Shown here piece by piece: positions 46,984-58,181 of a stretch of DNA of 64,000 nucleotides. The translations under genes were made by a program, and so were the position numbers. The notes beneath the pieces were generated by a model. That model was not told the DNA's origin and did not search any database. It was given only the letters and a program-made list of their open reading frames with translations. This stretch comes from Gnetum montanum. Its lineage: Eukaryota > Streptophyta > Gnetopsida > Gnetales > Gnetaceae. Where the stretch lies: contig MNCI01006151.1 in the NCBI GenBank assembly GCA_015680685.1, positions 576,155 through 640,154 of the forward strand. Direction: 5' to 3'. The first letter of the stretch is position 1, and every line of letters begins with the position of its first letter.

Positions 46984-47237
46984 CTATACATAGTAGTGCT
47001 TTACAAAGCTTCTATTAATGAGATTTGGAAATAGATGTCCTTCCAGATCAAAATTTATGTAGATGTCATTATGTAAAGATTGAACCACTAGAAAAGGACC
47101 TTGCTAGTTGGCAAAGAACTTTGTATCATTAGAGTTCAGAAAATGAGGAAGGACTAGATTATCTTCATGAATCTCTCTAATTATAACATGTTTGGAGTGA
47201 TGACAATAAATTTCTACTTAATATTCATGTAGATTTT
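46984..47237 (-). pseudogene. Orphan integrase C-terminus of another gypsy element
   Basis: The - strand translation runs LVLPHFLNSND, QQGPFLVVQSLHNDIYINFD and GHLFPNLINRSFVKHYY, then a stop. This is the GPY/F-type C-terminal domain (WEGPYxVxxxLxNGAYxLxDLxGxxLPRPWNxxxLKxYY). It is cut at 47237 by element B. The expected upstream integrase is not readable on the far side of B (58177 onward). Confidence 0.65.
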
Positions 47238-48145
47238 TGATGAGTAGCAAGGTACCCCTACGCCTAACCATATGAATCATAAAGTGTTCACACATGATTT
47301 AGTCAAATTCCATGGACTTTATAGTTTCTGGTACACTAGTCTTCTAGGAAGTAAATATTTCCCTAAGGTCATTTGTTGTCTTCCTAATTACACTTGTGAA
47401 GCATAATGGTATGGTTAAGAGTAATCAAGGCATATCATTTTTATCATTTTATGTTTTATGTTTTTGGGTGCTTAAAGAGAGAGAGAGATAGAGTAATTTA
47501 ATGACTAATCTAGATTAACTAACTAACTAGTCTCTAACTAATCCTAAAATAAGCATCCATTTCCACTTTTTGTACACATCCTAAACCCATGTATCAACTA
47601 CTAGATTACCAAGTGCTATGCTACTGGGTGTACCAAGCACTAATGCTACTAGGATTACCAAGCGAATACATGTTATGCTTGAAGTGATCATACTTATGTA
47701 TTTAATCTATCTAGTTTATCTTGCTTAATTATCATAATTAGCTCAATTACTAAAAAATATTGAATTACTAATTGAAAACATTAAATGCATAAATGAAATA
47801 TTTAATCTATCCAAAATGTTGTAAGGTTTATTAGAAAGCTTATCTTTATTGCCGCACACATTGTCATGCTCAGGTACAATAATGCTCGAATAAAGATCCA
47901 TACACTCAATGACTCCTACTATGGGCACTCGAGAAAATATTCTAACTCTCAAATGGAAAAACTATAAGAACTTTGCTACTATTATGATAAGACATGCCAT
48001 AAATGCAACTAATGAGCTCATATTTATAGGCAAAAGTGAACCCTGATGCATCATTGCATGCGTTGATGGGGCCTCATCAATGAGGCCTAATCGATGAGGC
48101 CATGTCAATGAGGCCTTGTCAATGCAACCAAAACATGACTCATCA
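47238..48145 (-). repeat. Element B 3' LTR
   Basis: In + orientation it runs TGATGAG...CTCATCA, 908 bp. It matches the solo LTR at 40081-40987 and, over about 300 bp, the truncated LTR at 57882-58176. A TATA box (- strand CTATAAATATG) lies at 48019-48029. U3 has repeats of the type atcgatgaggcc at 48060-48130. A GA microsatellite lies at 47477-47490. Confidence 0.85.
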
Positions 48146-48190
48146 TACCCCCATGACTAAATGAAAAATTTTCCTCAAGTTCCTTATAAA
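48146..48190 (-). other. Element B polypurine region
   Basis: On the - strand a GTCATGGGGG purine block sits next to the LTR, preceded by aaggaacttgaggaaaat. Element A has aaggaactcaaggacg at the same place. Confidence 0.6.
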
Positions 48191-48329
48191 ATTGGGAAGG
48201 TATGGGATTATTAACTAACTCTTACAAAACAAGATAAAATAGACCGACTTGATAAAATTAAGTGCCTAAGTGTACAAATCAACACATTACAAAAATTATG
48301 GTGTTCATGACACAAAATTGAACACCATG

Positions 48330-51010
48330 AAATGACTTTTCAAACATGGACAACATGCCCTTTGATGGCATGAAGTTGGTGGAGAAGGTCAGATAGTCCC
48401 AGAAGGTGGTGGCTCTTGAGGTTCTGAGGGATGTTCACCAAATTTAGGCATGTGCGGTGGTCAAGGTAGCTATGGCTATCTTGCTGCTACAGCAACTTCT
48501 TGTGGAAGGCAGAAAGCATCCAAAAATGCTTTCATTTTCTCCTCCTTACTTTTAGGATCATGCATTGTTTATGCAGCTACGCCAATGTGGGTTGGAATGG
48601 ACACATCCTAGGGACATGGGATTGCTAGAAAGAGCTCCTTTGCATTGATAAACTAGGTAGCAAATTGTTTACATTTAATGTCAAACACTCTAACTACATC
48701 CTTCAACACCTAGTAATCATTCATTCTTTTGGCTAAGTTCTCAATAGTTGATCATTAATCAGTGAATCATGCTCTTAGAACTTCGAGTTCAGCATTTATA
48801 GTCTCAAACTTCTATTTGGTGTCTTTATGGTGTTTGAACTCTACCTTGTATAGAAAATATGAGCTAGCCACTTATTTTTTCAATTTTGACTACGGTTATC
48901 TGGTAGTTAGCATTGCCAGGTTCACATAGTGAAGATTGGCCAAGTCCATGTATTCTATCATTTTCTCTATCTACAACTCCTTTAGGTGGATCTCCACTTT
49001 ATTGTAGGCATCAATCCCATCAATGATAAGCTACCATACTTCTCTTCCTTGTTGAAGTTTCTAGAAAGCTTCATTTACTTTTGACTTTGTCTTCTAGATG
49101 TGCTTCTTACTTACTTCCTTCTACAAGCCAACCTATTCTCTATAGTGATTTTTAACTCTTTCAAACTTCAAAGCTTCATTTTTCTAGGCAGAAATCTTAA
49201 TGGCAAACTTCTAGTGTAAGGCATAGACTTCTTCCATAGATAGATTCTGATTTTTTGTGGCCAATTTTCTTAATTCAATATTCACCCTAGCTAGCTATTC
49301 CTATTGTTGATGAATGAATTCCTACATTTGTTCTTTTTCGAAATCAACATTACGAAGGCAATGATTTTTTGCATTTAGTGCCTTATTCTCCTAGCACATC
49401 TAAACCAAGTCCTTCTAAATTGAATATGTCTTTGCTTCTACTATAGACTAGTTGAAGATGGCCATCATCGCTTCCTTCTCAGCCTTCCTAAATCATTCTT
49501 GAAGTTGTTAAAAAGCTTCATCTCTAGTTATTGTTGGGCCAAGGAGTGTGGGATCAACAAGATGGGCACAAAATTTGGCAACCTCCATGGCTAAGCATTG
49601 ATTCTGTGCTTAAGTTATTTCAATTTGCTCCTCCAAGATAATGCATTTAACCCTTGCTTCCAACAACTCTAACTGGGTTGCAATGATGTTATCCAAAAAA
49701 TTAAAGATATATGGAACCAGTTGCCTAGTCCCTACTAGTTTATCTAGTAATTCTTCATGTTGGGTTGCACTCAATCTTTCATTGACCATGCCTACGAATT
49801 TCTACATATCTTGAAGTGTAGATATGTCTAGTATAAATGTTGTGGGTGCATTAAGTTCTTTGGAAATGTGGTCAGCAACTACTTCAACTGTAGTCTCTTG
49901 CTCTTGGTGCTGCATCACTAGTATAGTGGCCCCTTTACCTTCCTCCAAATGCACCGAGAAGGAGGTGGCATTCCTAGAGATTTCTGGGAATAAATGGTGT
50001 TGTGATAATGACACCATCACCTCTTGAGCATTGGGAATAGATCTTGCAAGCAACCACATTTTTTGGGTAGAGAATATTGGCCTACCCCTTTTCATTTAGC
50101 TAATTGTTCAAGCCACCTCATTAAGGTGACTCATCATTGATCTATACATAGATGGGTCTACACTACTCATCCCTACACACTACTCTTGCTCACATAAGAG
50201 CTACTCTCAGATTTCATGCAAGTGCTCAATGGCTACATAGGCCTCCAACGTTGTCTCTTGAGTAGGTGGTGGACGTGGTGGTTGCTCCTCTTCTTTAGTT
50301 ATGGAAAATGTCTTTTCTTTCATGATTTCAAGCCATGAAGCCAAAGGAGCATGTCTGATTATGTCATTGGTGTAGCAAATGATTCTTGCCCTTTTGTAGA
50401 GTTTCCAGATGAGGCATGAAAAGAGCAAGGTTTTCCTTCCATGTTCATTTTTCTTGAAGCATTTTTTAAATTCTAAATAGATCAGTTGTGAAAGGTTTAT
50501 AAGAAATCTCCTACTTAAAATAGCACATGCCCAAGTGAAAAAGGTAGTCACCTTGCCAAGCTTCACCATTGGATTAAGGTGATAGGTTGCAATCATGAAG
50601 TAGATACTCTCCATCAATGTGAGCATGCTGAATTCCTTACAGTCAACCCCATAACACCATTGAGTCCACTCCTTTCTGGCCTTAGGGTCACCTAATGTTG
50701 ATAACTCTACCAGCTATGTCCTAACATCAGGCAACCCTAGTGCATATGTGATAGCCTCGACCAAGTAGGACACCTGAATATTCTTGATTTTTACTATGGA
50801 CCCCAACCTTTTGTTATTCCAAAAAAGATATGTCTCTTCCATGTACCACTCCCCACTAGAGGTGATTATTGGCCACATGGGAGAGGTTTGCAATTGTGCT
50901 TTAACTTCTGCTAGAGCTTTCTATAAAAATGGACCAAAGTTTAGTTCTTGGAGAACTAAGAGTTGAATCTCTCAAGGTTTGATGATGTTAAAGCAAGTTT
51001 GACTTAAAGT
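48330..51010 (-). pseudogene. Element B extra ORF after integrase (plant transposon protein-like, coiled coil)
   Basis: On the - strand the N-terminal part (about 51000-50200) includes ITSSGEWYMEETYLFWNNKR, LVEAITYALGLPDVRT and an unbroken 139-codon stretch at 50626-50207 with YHLNPMVKLGKVTTFFTWAC. This resembles the putative plant transposon protein domain found in extra ORFs of Athila-type elements (my recollection of the family pattern). The next part (50095-49802) reads MKRGRPIFSTQKMWLLARSI and is followed by a long charged, Gln/Lys/Glu-rich coiled-coil-like tail to about 48330 with many TAG stops. It lies in the same sense as pol, where retroviral env would sit, but I see no signal peptide or membrane segment. 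Confidence 0.6.
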
Positions 51011-51689
51011 AACTTCACACCTTGGCATGAGTCCTGGTGCTTCCCCTTGCTATGATTACTCTGTTGGCACTTCTTCTTTTGGAGTCGATCAAAAATATTT
51101 CACTTCAGGCTTCTCATGAAGAGGGCCCATTGTATGGGTTGCCTCTAGCAGTTCTTAGGATTTTTCTTGTTGTCTCCTTCTAGATTTAGGTCATTTCTCC
51201 CTTGGTTAAGAGGGTTCTCCTTCCTACAAGCATTTTTGTCTTAGTGCCATCTGTAATTATAATAAGACCATGGGTTAGCAATTTTTTGTATAACATGAAA
51301 TAATTGGGATACCTATATCTCCTTAGGATAGTTATAATTGGCTAAGTTGTTATTATGGCTGATTTAACTAATTTAATCATTATTTTATTTATGTGATATT
51401 ATTAATAAATCATCCCAAAGGGTGTTGAAAGGGTTAACTCTCAAAAAAATTAATGTTTGTATATTGTTAAATTTATTAATCCTTTGGGGGAGTTAGAAAT
51501 ATTTTCAAAAATTTTCATCAAAAATCTTAAGGTTTGCAACCCCCATGATAAAGAGTTTACCTTTGGTAGCTATAGGATCAAAGAACAGAGTGATTTGGGC
51601 AAATAATTGGGAAGTTATGAACTCTGGAAGGTATTAGGCTCTAAAAAATGGCAAAAACTCCCCTAGCATTATGAAGAAAATAATACAAA

Positions 51690-51800
51690 TTTCAAAGCTT
51701 GTAGTCATGTATATAGAGCTTTTGTGTTGCATCAATAGGCCTTTATCGATGCAGTCAACTGCATCAACAGGGCCTCATTGACGTAGCTATTGACCATTGT
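51690..51800 (-). promoter_or_regulatory. LTR-like promoter cassette inside element B, upstream of the extra ORF
   Basis: At 51748-51765 there is a perfect inverted repeat, GATGCAGT-CA-ACTGCATC. It is followed by gcatcaacagggcctcattg (51761-51780), nearly identical to gcatcaacggggcctc in the B 5' LTR U3 (58128-58143). On the - strand a TATA-like CTCTATATACATG lies at 51718-51706, just downstream. The architecture (repeat zone, then TATA) copies the family's LTR promoter and points toward the extra ORF. Function is inferred. Confidence 0.45.
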
Positions 51801-53385
51801 TGCCTTTTGTTGACTTGGTCAAAACTTGAAAATTACAAAGATATATTGAACAAAATTAGGATCAAATAGAAGCCCAAACAACCATGAACATGATGAAAAT
51901 ATGAGAAGAGCATGTTGAAGTCCCAAAAATTAAGAAAATTAAGAAAATGGAGAAAGAGGCTAGAAAATGAGAGATCAAGGAGCACACAATGGTTTGCTCA
52001 ATGGAATATGTAAAGAATAGGATTGTAGCAATGTTTAAGGTAAGGAACTTATCTAACTAAACCAAGAGATATGTAAGTGGATCCTCCCAATAACAAACTC
52101 ATGTCCTTGTTGCCCTTACATAACCCCAGTTAAGGAATTTGTGGGCCCCACAATTGATTAATGGTCATGAAAAGTTAAGGACCAACCAAAAAGAATCTAT
52201 CCAAGAATTCAAACACATCAGACTAAGACATAGAGCATAACATAGAACTTGATAGTGAGGTGAGTTATGGTAGCATAGATGGATGATGGAGAAGGTGAAA
52301 TGGAATCCCAAATTGAGGTCATAAGAAGTCCCTTATGAAGTTGGTGTTTAAAATGACCTAAGAAGATCCATCCTTACTCTAGACCAAAACCAACTACTTT
52401 TAATGACTTTGCATCAAGACTCTAAGACTGATCCACCTACTCAAGACATGAGGGTGTTTCCACAAAACAACCATCGTTCTATAAGAGAAGAAAAAGATAA
52501 GTAGGAAGTAAGAGAGGGCCTTAGTTAGAGGGGACCTTCAGGCATGGGTGCTTGTCTTTCTACTCCCATAACTAGTGCTTATAGCCCATTTATTTGTCTA
52601 AGGGGTGTGCTTTGAATTTCCATCATGTTTCTTTTTTTTTCATGAATTTTTGGATGGGAACCACACCATGCAAAGACTTTACTTAACTTCCTAGTAGTGG
52701 TTGGAATGGAATGGTAAGAAGTCCATGGGAAATACCCAAGCACTCAAGCAAGTAGAAGATTATAAAGAGTATTGAATCCCCTTGAAGTCACACCCTCTAC
52801 AAACCATTGGATCCTTCCCAATTCTAGAACTACCAAGGTCACTGATTGATTAAAAGTTTCTTTAATGGAAGGAATCTCAAACTCCCAGAATAAGGAAAAC
52901 CATAGAGTTTATTGGATGGGAAAATGATGTGGACTCACTACCTATTCCATGAAAAATAAACCATGTCATAGTCATTAGACATCAGAATTCAAGAATAGAA
53001 ACCAAACATTAGCAATTACAACATTAAGCACAAACCATCATTAGTAAACAGCAACAGTGGCACTATGTCTTAAAGTAATAAAATACTTTTATTAGAAAAA
53101 ATGATGAAAATTCACACTCAAACAAAACAAATCAAGATAAAATATATAAAAAATTATATAATAATCAAGAAAGGTTCAAATACACTAATGATGGTGTAAA
53201 ACAAAAAATGGAAGAAATTGAAAATCAAAAAATTTGTAAAATAAATAACTTGTAAAATAAAAAATGTGAAAAATAAAAAATAGGAAAACTGAGAAGCCAT
53301 ATGGATTGTTAACATGACTGGCCATCTCCACCACTAGTAATTTAGAAGGATGAGATTCAAAAAATGGAATGCAAATGTCCATCCA
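51801..53385 (-). other. Element B region between integrase and extra ORF, no gene seen
   Basis: AT-rich and stop-rich on both strands. Around 53100-53280 it is almost pure A/T/G with long A-runs. No domain motif was recognised. Confidence 0.5.
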
Positions 53386-54600
53386 TTAAGGTGGTAGTTG
53401 CACTAGCTTATCTTGGTTCTAGGATAGGTTTCACTTGTTGGATGTTGACCAACTACATTTTATTTGGGCTTTCAGGCTTGTAGATTAACATGGCCCTAGA
53501 AAGAAAGGTTTAATCAATTATATAAGGTCCCTCCCATAACATTTGGAATTTGTTCTTTTGGGGTACATGTGTGGGATTCCAATAGAGAACCTTATCTCCT
53601 GGTTGAAGTTTTACCTTTTGTATTCATAGGTCATGATATTGCTTGTTGAATGTCTTGTGAACCTCATTCAAAGATAGGACCACCAATTGATTTTCATCTA
53701 GGACATTGAGGTTGATTAATCTTTCTTTTTGTGTTAGACTTAGGTCAAGATTCAGATCACAGGTTGTTGAGAGTGTACAGAGTTAAGATTGAATCAAGAG
53801 TGTTGGAGGTTTTATGTACACTAGCTCGTAGGGAGAATAACCAATAGGAAGTTTCCATGTTAAATAGTAGGCCTAGAGGGCATCGTTGAACTTTTTCCTC
53901 CAATCTTTCCTATATTTGCTAATGGTCCATGTTAGGATTTTAGTGATCTCATTGTTGGTTACCTTTGCTTGACCATTGGCTTGAGGGTGATGTTGTTAAT
54001 TTATGTTCAACTCCCAAGTGTTGCATTAACTTTCTAAAATTGGTACTTCTGAAATGAGTTCCATTATTAAGAATTAATGCATGTGGCACCCTAAACCTAT
54101 TTACAATATTTTGTTGTATAAATCTAGTAGTAGTGGATGATGTACAATTAGTAATGACTGCTATTTCTATCCACTTTGTACAATAGTTGACTTCTATGAT
54201 GATATATACCTTTCCATTGGACATGGGTGTGATGGAACCCATGAAGTTAATGCCCCATCTGTGAAAGGGCTCTAGTGGTTGAATTCACTATTGAGGACCT
54301 TCCATTCAAGCAGTCATCCCACCATCTCGTTGACAATGTTTATAAGATTAGACAAACTAGTGTGCATCCCTAAATATTGTAGGCCAATAGTATCCTACCA
54401 TCAGGATTTTTAGGACCATACGTCTCCTTGCATAGTGGCCTCCACAAGCCCCTTTGTGAGCATCTTGGAGAATGCATAGTTGATCTTCATTAGGGACACA
54501 CCAACGAATTAGGCCATCAACACATACCTTGTAGAGATGGCTACTAATTTCCATAAAGTATTTGGCCCAATGAAGAAATTATTGCTTCTTTCCAAAGTCA
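53386..54600 (-). pseudogene. Element B integrase (decayed)
   Basis: On the - strand the zinc finger (54554-54357) reads LQDAHKGACGGHYARRRMVL and VGYYWPTIFRDAH. The core (54242-53949) reads FMGSITPMSNGKVYIIIEVN, YCTKWIEIAVITNC and NRFRVPHALILNNGTHFRST, so the second Asp is Asn. It continues to QYHDL, GDKVLYWNP and FQMLWEGPYIID, a GPY/F end near 53500. The fold is complete but stops break it. Confidence 0.85.
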
Positions 54601-54744
54601 ATATTTTGTGGCATCTCTTAAGTAAGAAGGTAAGAGAGGATGTCATCATACCATTTTGTTTCTATGGGCACTTAGTCATTTATTACTTCTGTAAAGAGAA
54701 GCTCATTTGGAAACTAATTAGAGAGTGGGCTCTCCTCCTCTTTA

Positions 54745-55200
54745 TTATCCCATCTTAATCAAGAGAGGTGTTCAATAGTCACATTCTCGGTTCCTTTTCG
54801 ATCTACCATCATGAGATCAAATTCTTGCAAGATCACAATCCACCGTATGATACAAGGACTCACCATCAACTTGTTCATCAAGAAGCAGATGGCACTATGG
54901 TCTATGTGCACAAATACTTTATAGCCAAGCACATAGTGTCTGAACTTGTTGAGAGTATACACCAATACCATTATTTCTTTTTTAGTTGTGGTATAATTCA
55001 ATTGTGAACCCATAATGCTTAGGCACACATAGTGGATGTAATATGTATGTTTTTTATTGTCCAACTATGTAAGCATAGCTCCCAAAGCATAATTAGATGT
55101 GTCCATCATTATATGAAATGGTCTAGACTAATCTGGTACCTGTAAAATTGAAGTTTCTACAAGTTTTTCCTTTAGTAGTTGGAATTCCTTAGTCCAAATG
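54745..55200 (-). pseudogene. Element B RNase H (decayed)
   Basis: The open segment 55064-54759 reads HTYYIHYVCLSIMGSQLNYT, TTKKEIMVLVYTLNKFRHYV, KVFVHIDHSAICFLMNK and LQEFDLMMVDRKGTENVTIE. These match the HTIYYASKxLxxAQxNYATTEKELLAVVYAxEKFRxYL, VxxxTDHxAL and FDLEIRDKKGxEN blocks of Athila RNase H. It runs straight into integrase with no additional RNase H. Confidence 0.85.
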
Positions 55201-56329
55201 AACAAAGCATCTTCTTTGTAAGCTTAACCAATGGCTTTGTGATCTTAAGGAAATTCTCTATGAATCACTGGTAGTAGCCAGTATGTCCAAGGAATGATCT
55301 AACATCTTTGGCTATCTCTGGTTGATGTGTAATTCCTTGGATAACCCTTATCTTTTCTGGATCTACCTTAATCCCTTCTTGTGAAATTTGGTGCCCTAAC
55401 ACAATGCCTTCTTGGACCATGAGATGACTCTGCTACCAATTGAGCTATAGATTTTTTTCCACACATGTTTTCAGTACTTGCTTAAGGCTATCCAAGGCTT
55501 TCCCAAACATAGCTCCATAGGTGGAGAATTCATCCATGAAGACTTCCATACCACTACCAATTTGCTATTGGAAAATACTATGGACCAAACATTGAAATGT
55601 TGCAGGGGCATTATATAGACCAAATGGCATCTTACAATATGCAAAAGTCCCCTAGGGACTTGTGAATGTTATCTTGGCCTAATCTTCTTGCGTAATTTGG
55701 ATTTGGTTATAGCCACTATAACCATCCAAGAAGCTATAATTGCAATGCCCAAATATGATGTCCAACACTTGATCCATAAATGGAAATGGAAAATGATTTT
55801 TAAATGCTACCACATTTAATAGCATGAAATCGATGTAGACCTACCACTTGCCATCTTTCTTTGGCACAATTATGAGTGAGCTAACCCACTTACTATCCAC
55901 AATGGGGTAGATGAACCCTGCCTTGAGGAGTTGCTGTATTTCCTCCTTAATGATCTGCTTCAATTTGGGGTTTAGCCGCCTCTGCAGCTGTCTTCTCAGC
56001 TTCATGGCTAGGTCAGTGTAAATGTGATGTTGGCATATTCTTGGATCGATTCCTATTAGCTTGGGATATGACCAAGCAAAGGCTATTGGCCATTTGCTAA
56101 CCACCTTTAACAACTTTTCTTTTTGTTCAAGATCAAGTTTGGCATTAATTATGACTAGTTTACCATTGTTCAAAAATGCATATTCCATGTCAACCAGTAG
56201 AGTTTTTAGCTCTAGGGGCTCTTGCTTGAAGTTATAAGGGATTTCCAACTCTCCCCAACAAGTATCATCATCTTCATCATTAGAGAGTTGGTGACGAACT
56301 TGCTCAAGTTTATCCATACATAAGCACAT
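55201..56329 (-). pseudogene. Element B reverse transcriptase (decayed)
   Basis: The open segment 56329-55841 covers the pre-RT region and fingers: LEQKEKLLKVVSKWPIAFAW, RRLNPKLKQIIKEEIQQLLK, AGFIYPI and SSLIIVPKKDGKW. After the first stop come YSFLDGYSGYNQIQITQED, MPFGLYNAPATFQCLVHSIF and VFMDEFSTYG, the catalytic box FMDD with the second Asp changed to Glu. The thumb reads MVQEGIVLGHQISQEGIKVD. The VFMDxFSxYG and VQEGIVLGH phrases are hallmarks of Athila. Confidence 0.9.
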
Positions 56330-56469
56330 GTTAGGCTCTTAGTTGGTTCCATGCATAATGTGCTACTATCTTAGTCCGCTATTAGCCACTAGGTGCCCTC
56401 CTGTTTTATGGCTGTTACGTATAAACACCTTTGAATATCTATTTCTTATGTAAACTAATTACATGCTTT

Positions 56470-57184
56470 GATGTATGTACTTTTGATGGACAAAATCTTT
56501 TGCATGCAATTGCACCTGTTATTACTGTATGTGATGCATGGAATACACTTCTTCTCTAATTTTCCAAATTCATGTTCCTTAGAGATTTCTAGACAGAGGT
56601 CCATCATGCCCATACATGCATCGACCATGCTTAATCAAGCCATTCCCATAATGATGGGAAAGTCACCTTTGCAGTTGTCAACCTTGATCACCAAAAAATT
56701 AGCAAGATAGGACCACCAACTTACTATGGTCATAATGTCCTATAGTAATCCCAATGAAATAGTGATTGATTGATTTACCAATTTAGATGGATGTTGCTCT
56801 TTTTGAGAGGTGGTAGGTTTCAGGCCTTGTACATGTCATGGGAGATGAGATTGACACCAGAACCAAAATCAAGAAGAGCCTTGCATGGCTTATGTTCACT
56901 GATCTATAGGTAAATGAGAGGACTTCCTAGGTCAGATCTTTTCATGGAAGATTACCAACCTTGATCCAATTAAAAACAACATGAGTTAGCATCGCAATGT
57001 GGATCTGAGGTGGCATTTGGTTTGAAGGACACTCAAACATATTTGATGTAGAGGATGAGGGTACTAGAGATGCAAGACAATTAACTGTACTAGGTTCTGA
57101 GGGTTGGAGAGGATTGTTGGGTACTCTAGATCGATTGTTGGCTAGAAAGCTAGTTGTGAATGTACAGCCTTTGTAGCATTTCAT
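56470..57184 (-). pseudogene. Element B protease (decayed)
   Basis: The segment 57184-56942 (ending LTHVVFNWIKVGNLP) parallels element A's 4450-4640. The following stop-rich part has a degraded active site (Q-GSS-FWFWCQSHL where CKALLDxGxGVNLIS stands in A). Then CKGDFPIIMGMA and ACMGMMDLCLEISKE match the second half of A's protease. Alignment with A is the main evidence. Confidence 0.7.
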
Positions 57185-57881
57185 TGCTATAGTTATGAAG
57201 GAATCTTACCCTACATAGACGGAGCAAGAGGTAACTAGGTTAAGGGAAAAGATGTATGTGCAGATGAATGTGGAGGATGGTATGGATATGATTTTTCTCC
57301 TTGAGTAGATGATGAATGTGTTTAATGATACTTTGGAAGGTAATAGTGATGTTGAAATGAGGCATGACTTGCAGAACTTCTTGGAGAGACAGGTTGCTAA
57401 ACATAGTACCCATATGGATATGGTTGCATATATGGGTACTGCTAATTTGGTGGTGGCATTCCCCATGATTGTGATTGATGCCACTATTGGTATTGCTCAT
57501 ATGATTATGGTGGAGCTCCACTTGGGTAGTAAACTATCTTCGATTGCCTTGAGGATAAGATAATCGTTTGGGTGCTTACCTACATGCTAATTGAGGATTT
57601 GGTGCATACATCCAAAACTCTTGTAAGTGTGACACCATAGGGAAACACCCCTTTGGATTTTCATATTAATAGATGTCACAACCAATTTCATCATCAGAGT
57701 TGATTTCCATAACTTCCTCTACAGCAGCAACTTTGTCCTTACCTCTTGGGTAGGCATGTTCAGCTTCTTTTCACCTCCTATGGTTATGATCACTATTTTG
57801 CTCTTTGGATTCTTCAACAATCTTCATAGCAGGTTGGAATTTTTCATCCAAAGAGTCCCATAATTTATCAACCTTTACCAA
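57185..57881 (-). pseudogene. Element B gag, 5'-truncated
   Basis: Just inside the junction at 57881 the - strand encodes VDKLWDSLDEKFQPAMKIVE, which parallels VDQIWDSLDSRFETVLKIVE in element A (3695-3765). A Lys/Glu-rich part and then the Pro/Gln/Tyr-rich tail (WGMPPPN, YPYGYY, 57500-57300) follow. Everything upstream (capsid, leader, primer site, U5) is missing. Confidence 0.7.
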
Positions 57882-58176
57882 TCTTTATTGCTACACACAC
57901 TATCGTGCTTAGGTACAACAATGCTCAAATAAAGATACATACACTCAATGACTCCTACTATGGGCACTCGGGAAAATACTCTAACTCTCAAATGGGAAAA
58001 ATGCAAGAGCTCTACTACTACTATGAAAATACATGCCATAAATGTGGCTGATGAACTCATATTTATAAGCGAAAGCAAACCCTATGTCGATAGGGCCTCA
58101 TCAATGCATCATTACATGCATCAACGGGGCCTCTTCAACGAGGCCTCATCGATGCAACCAAAAATGTGACTCATCA
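57882..58176 (-). repeat. Element B 5' LTR, truncated
   Basis: It matches about 47845-48145 of the 3' LTR, from the U3 end CTCATCA (58170-58176) through repeats (gcatcaacggggcctcttcaacgaggcctcatcgatgc, 58128-58155 area) and a TATA box at 58058-58069, to aatctttattg at 57881-57891. There it joins gag directly, so part of R and all of U5, the primer site and early gag were deleted. Confidence 0.8.
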
Positions 58177-58181
58177 ATGTT

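Larger units (their letters stand above)
47238..58176 (-). mobile_element. Element B: Athila-like gypsy element with extra ORF
   Basis: On the - strand the order is truncated 5' LTR (58176-57882), gag, protease, RT, RNase H, integrase, a 4-kb stretch with an extra ORF, polypurine tract and 3' LTR (48145-47238). The lack of an additional RNase H, the extra ORF after integrase and the VFMDxFSxYG form of the RT catalytic box are typical of Athila. Flanking 5-mers are ATTTT (47233-47237) and ATGTT (58177-58181), four of five matching. Coding regions are broken by stops. Confidence 0.8.

Noticed and set aside
57309-57563. + strand open frame over element B gag
   Set aside because: The gag tail (WGMPPP, YPYGYY) is on the - strand, so this is an antisense shadow.
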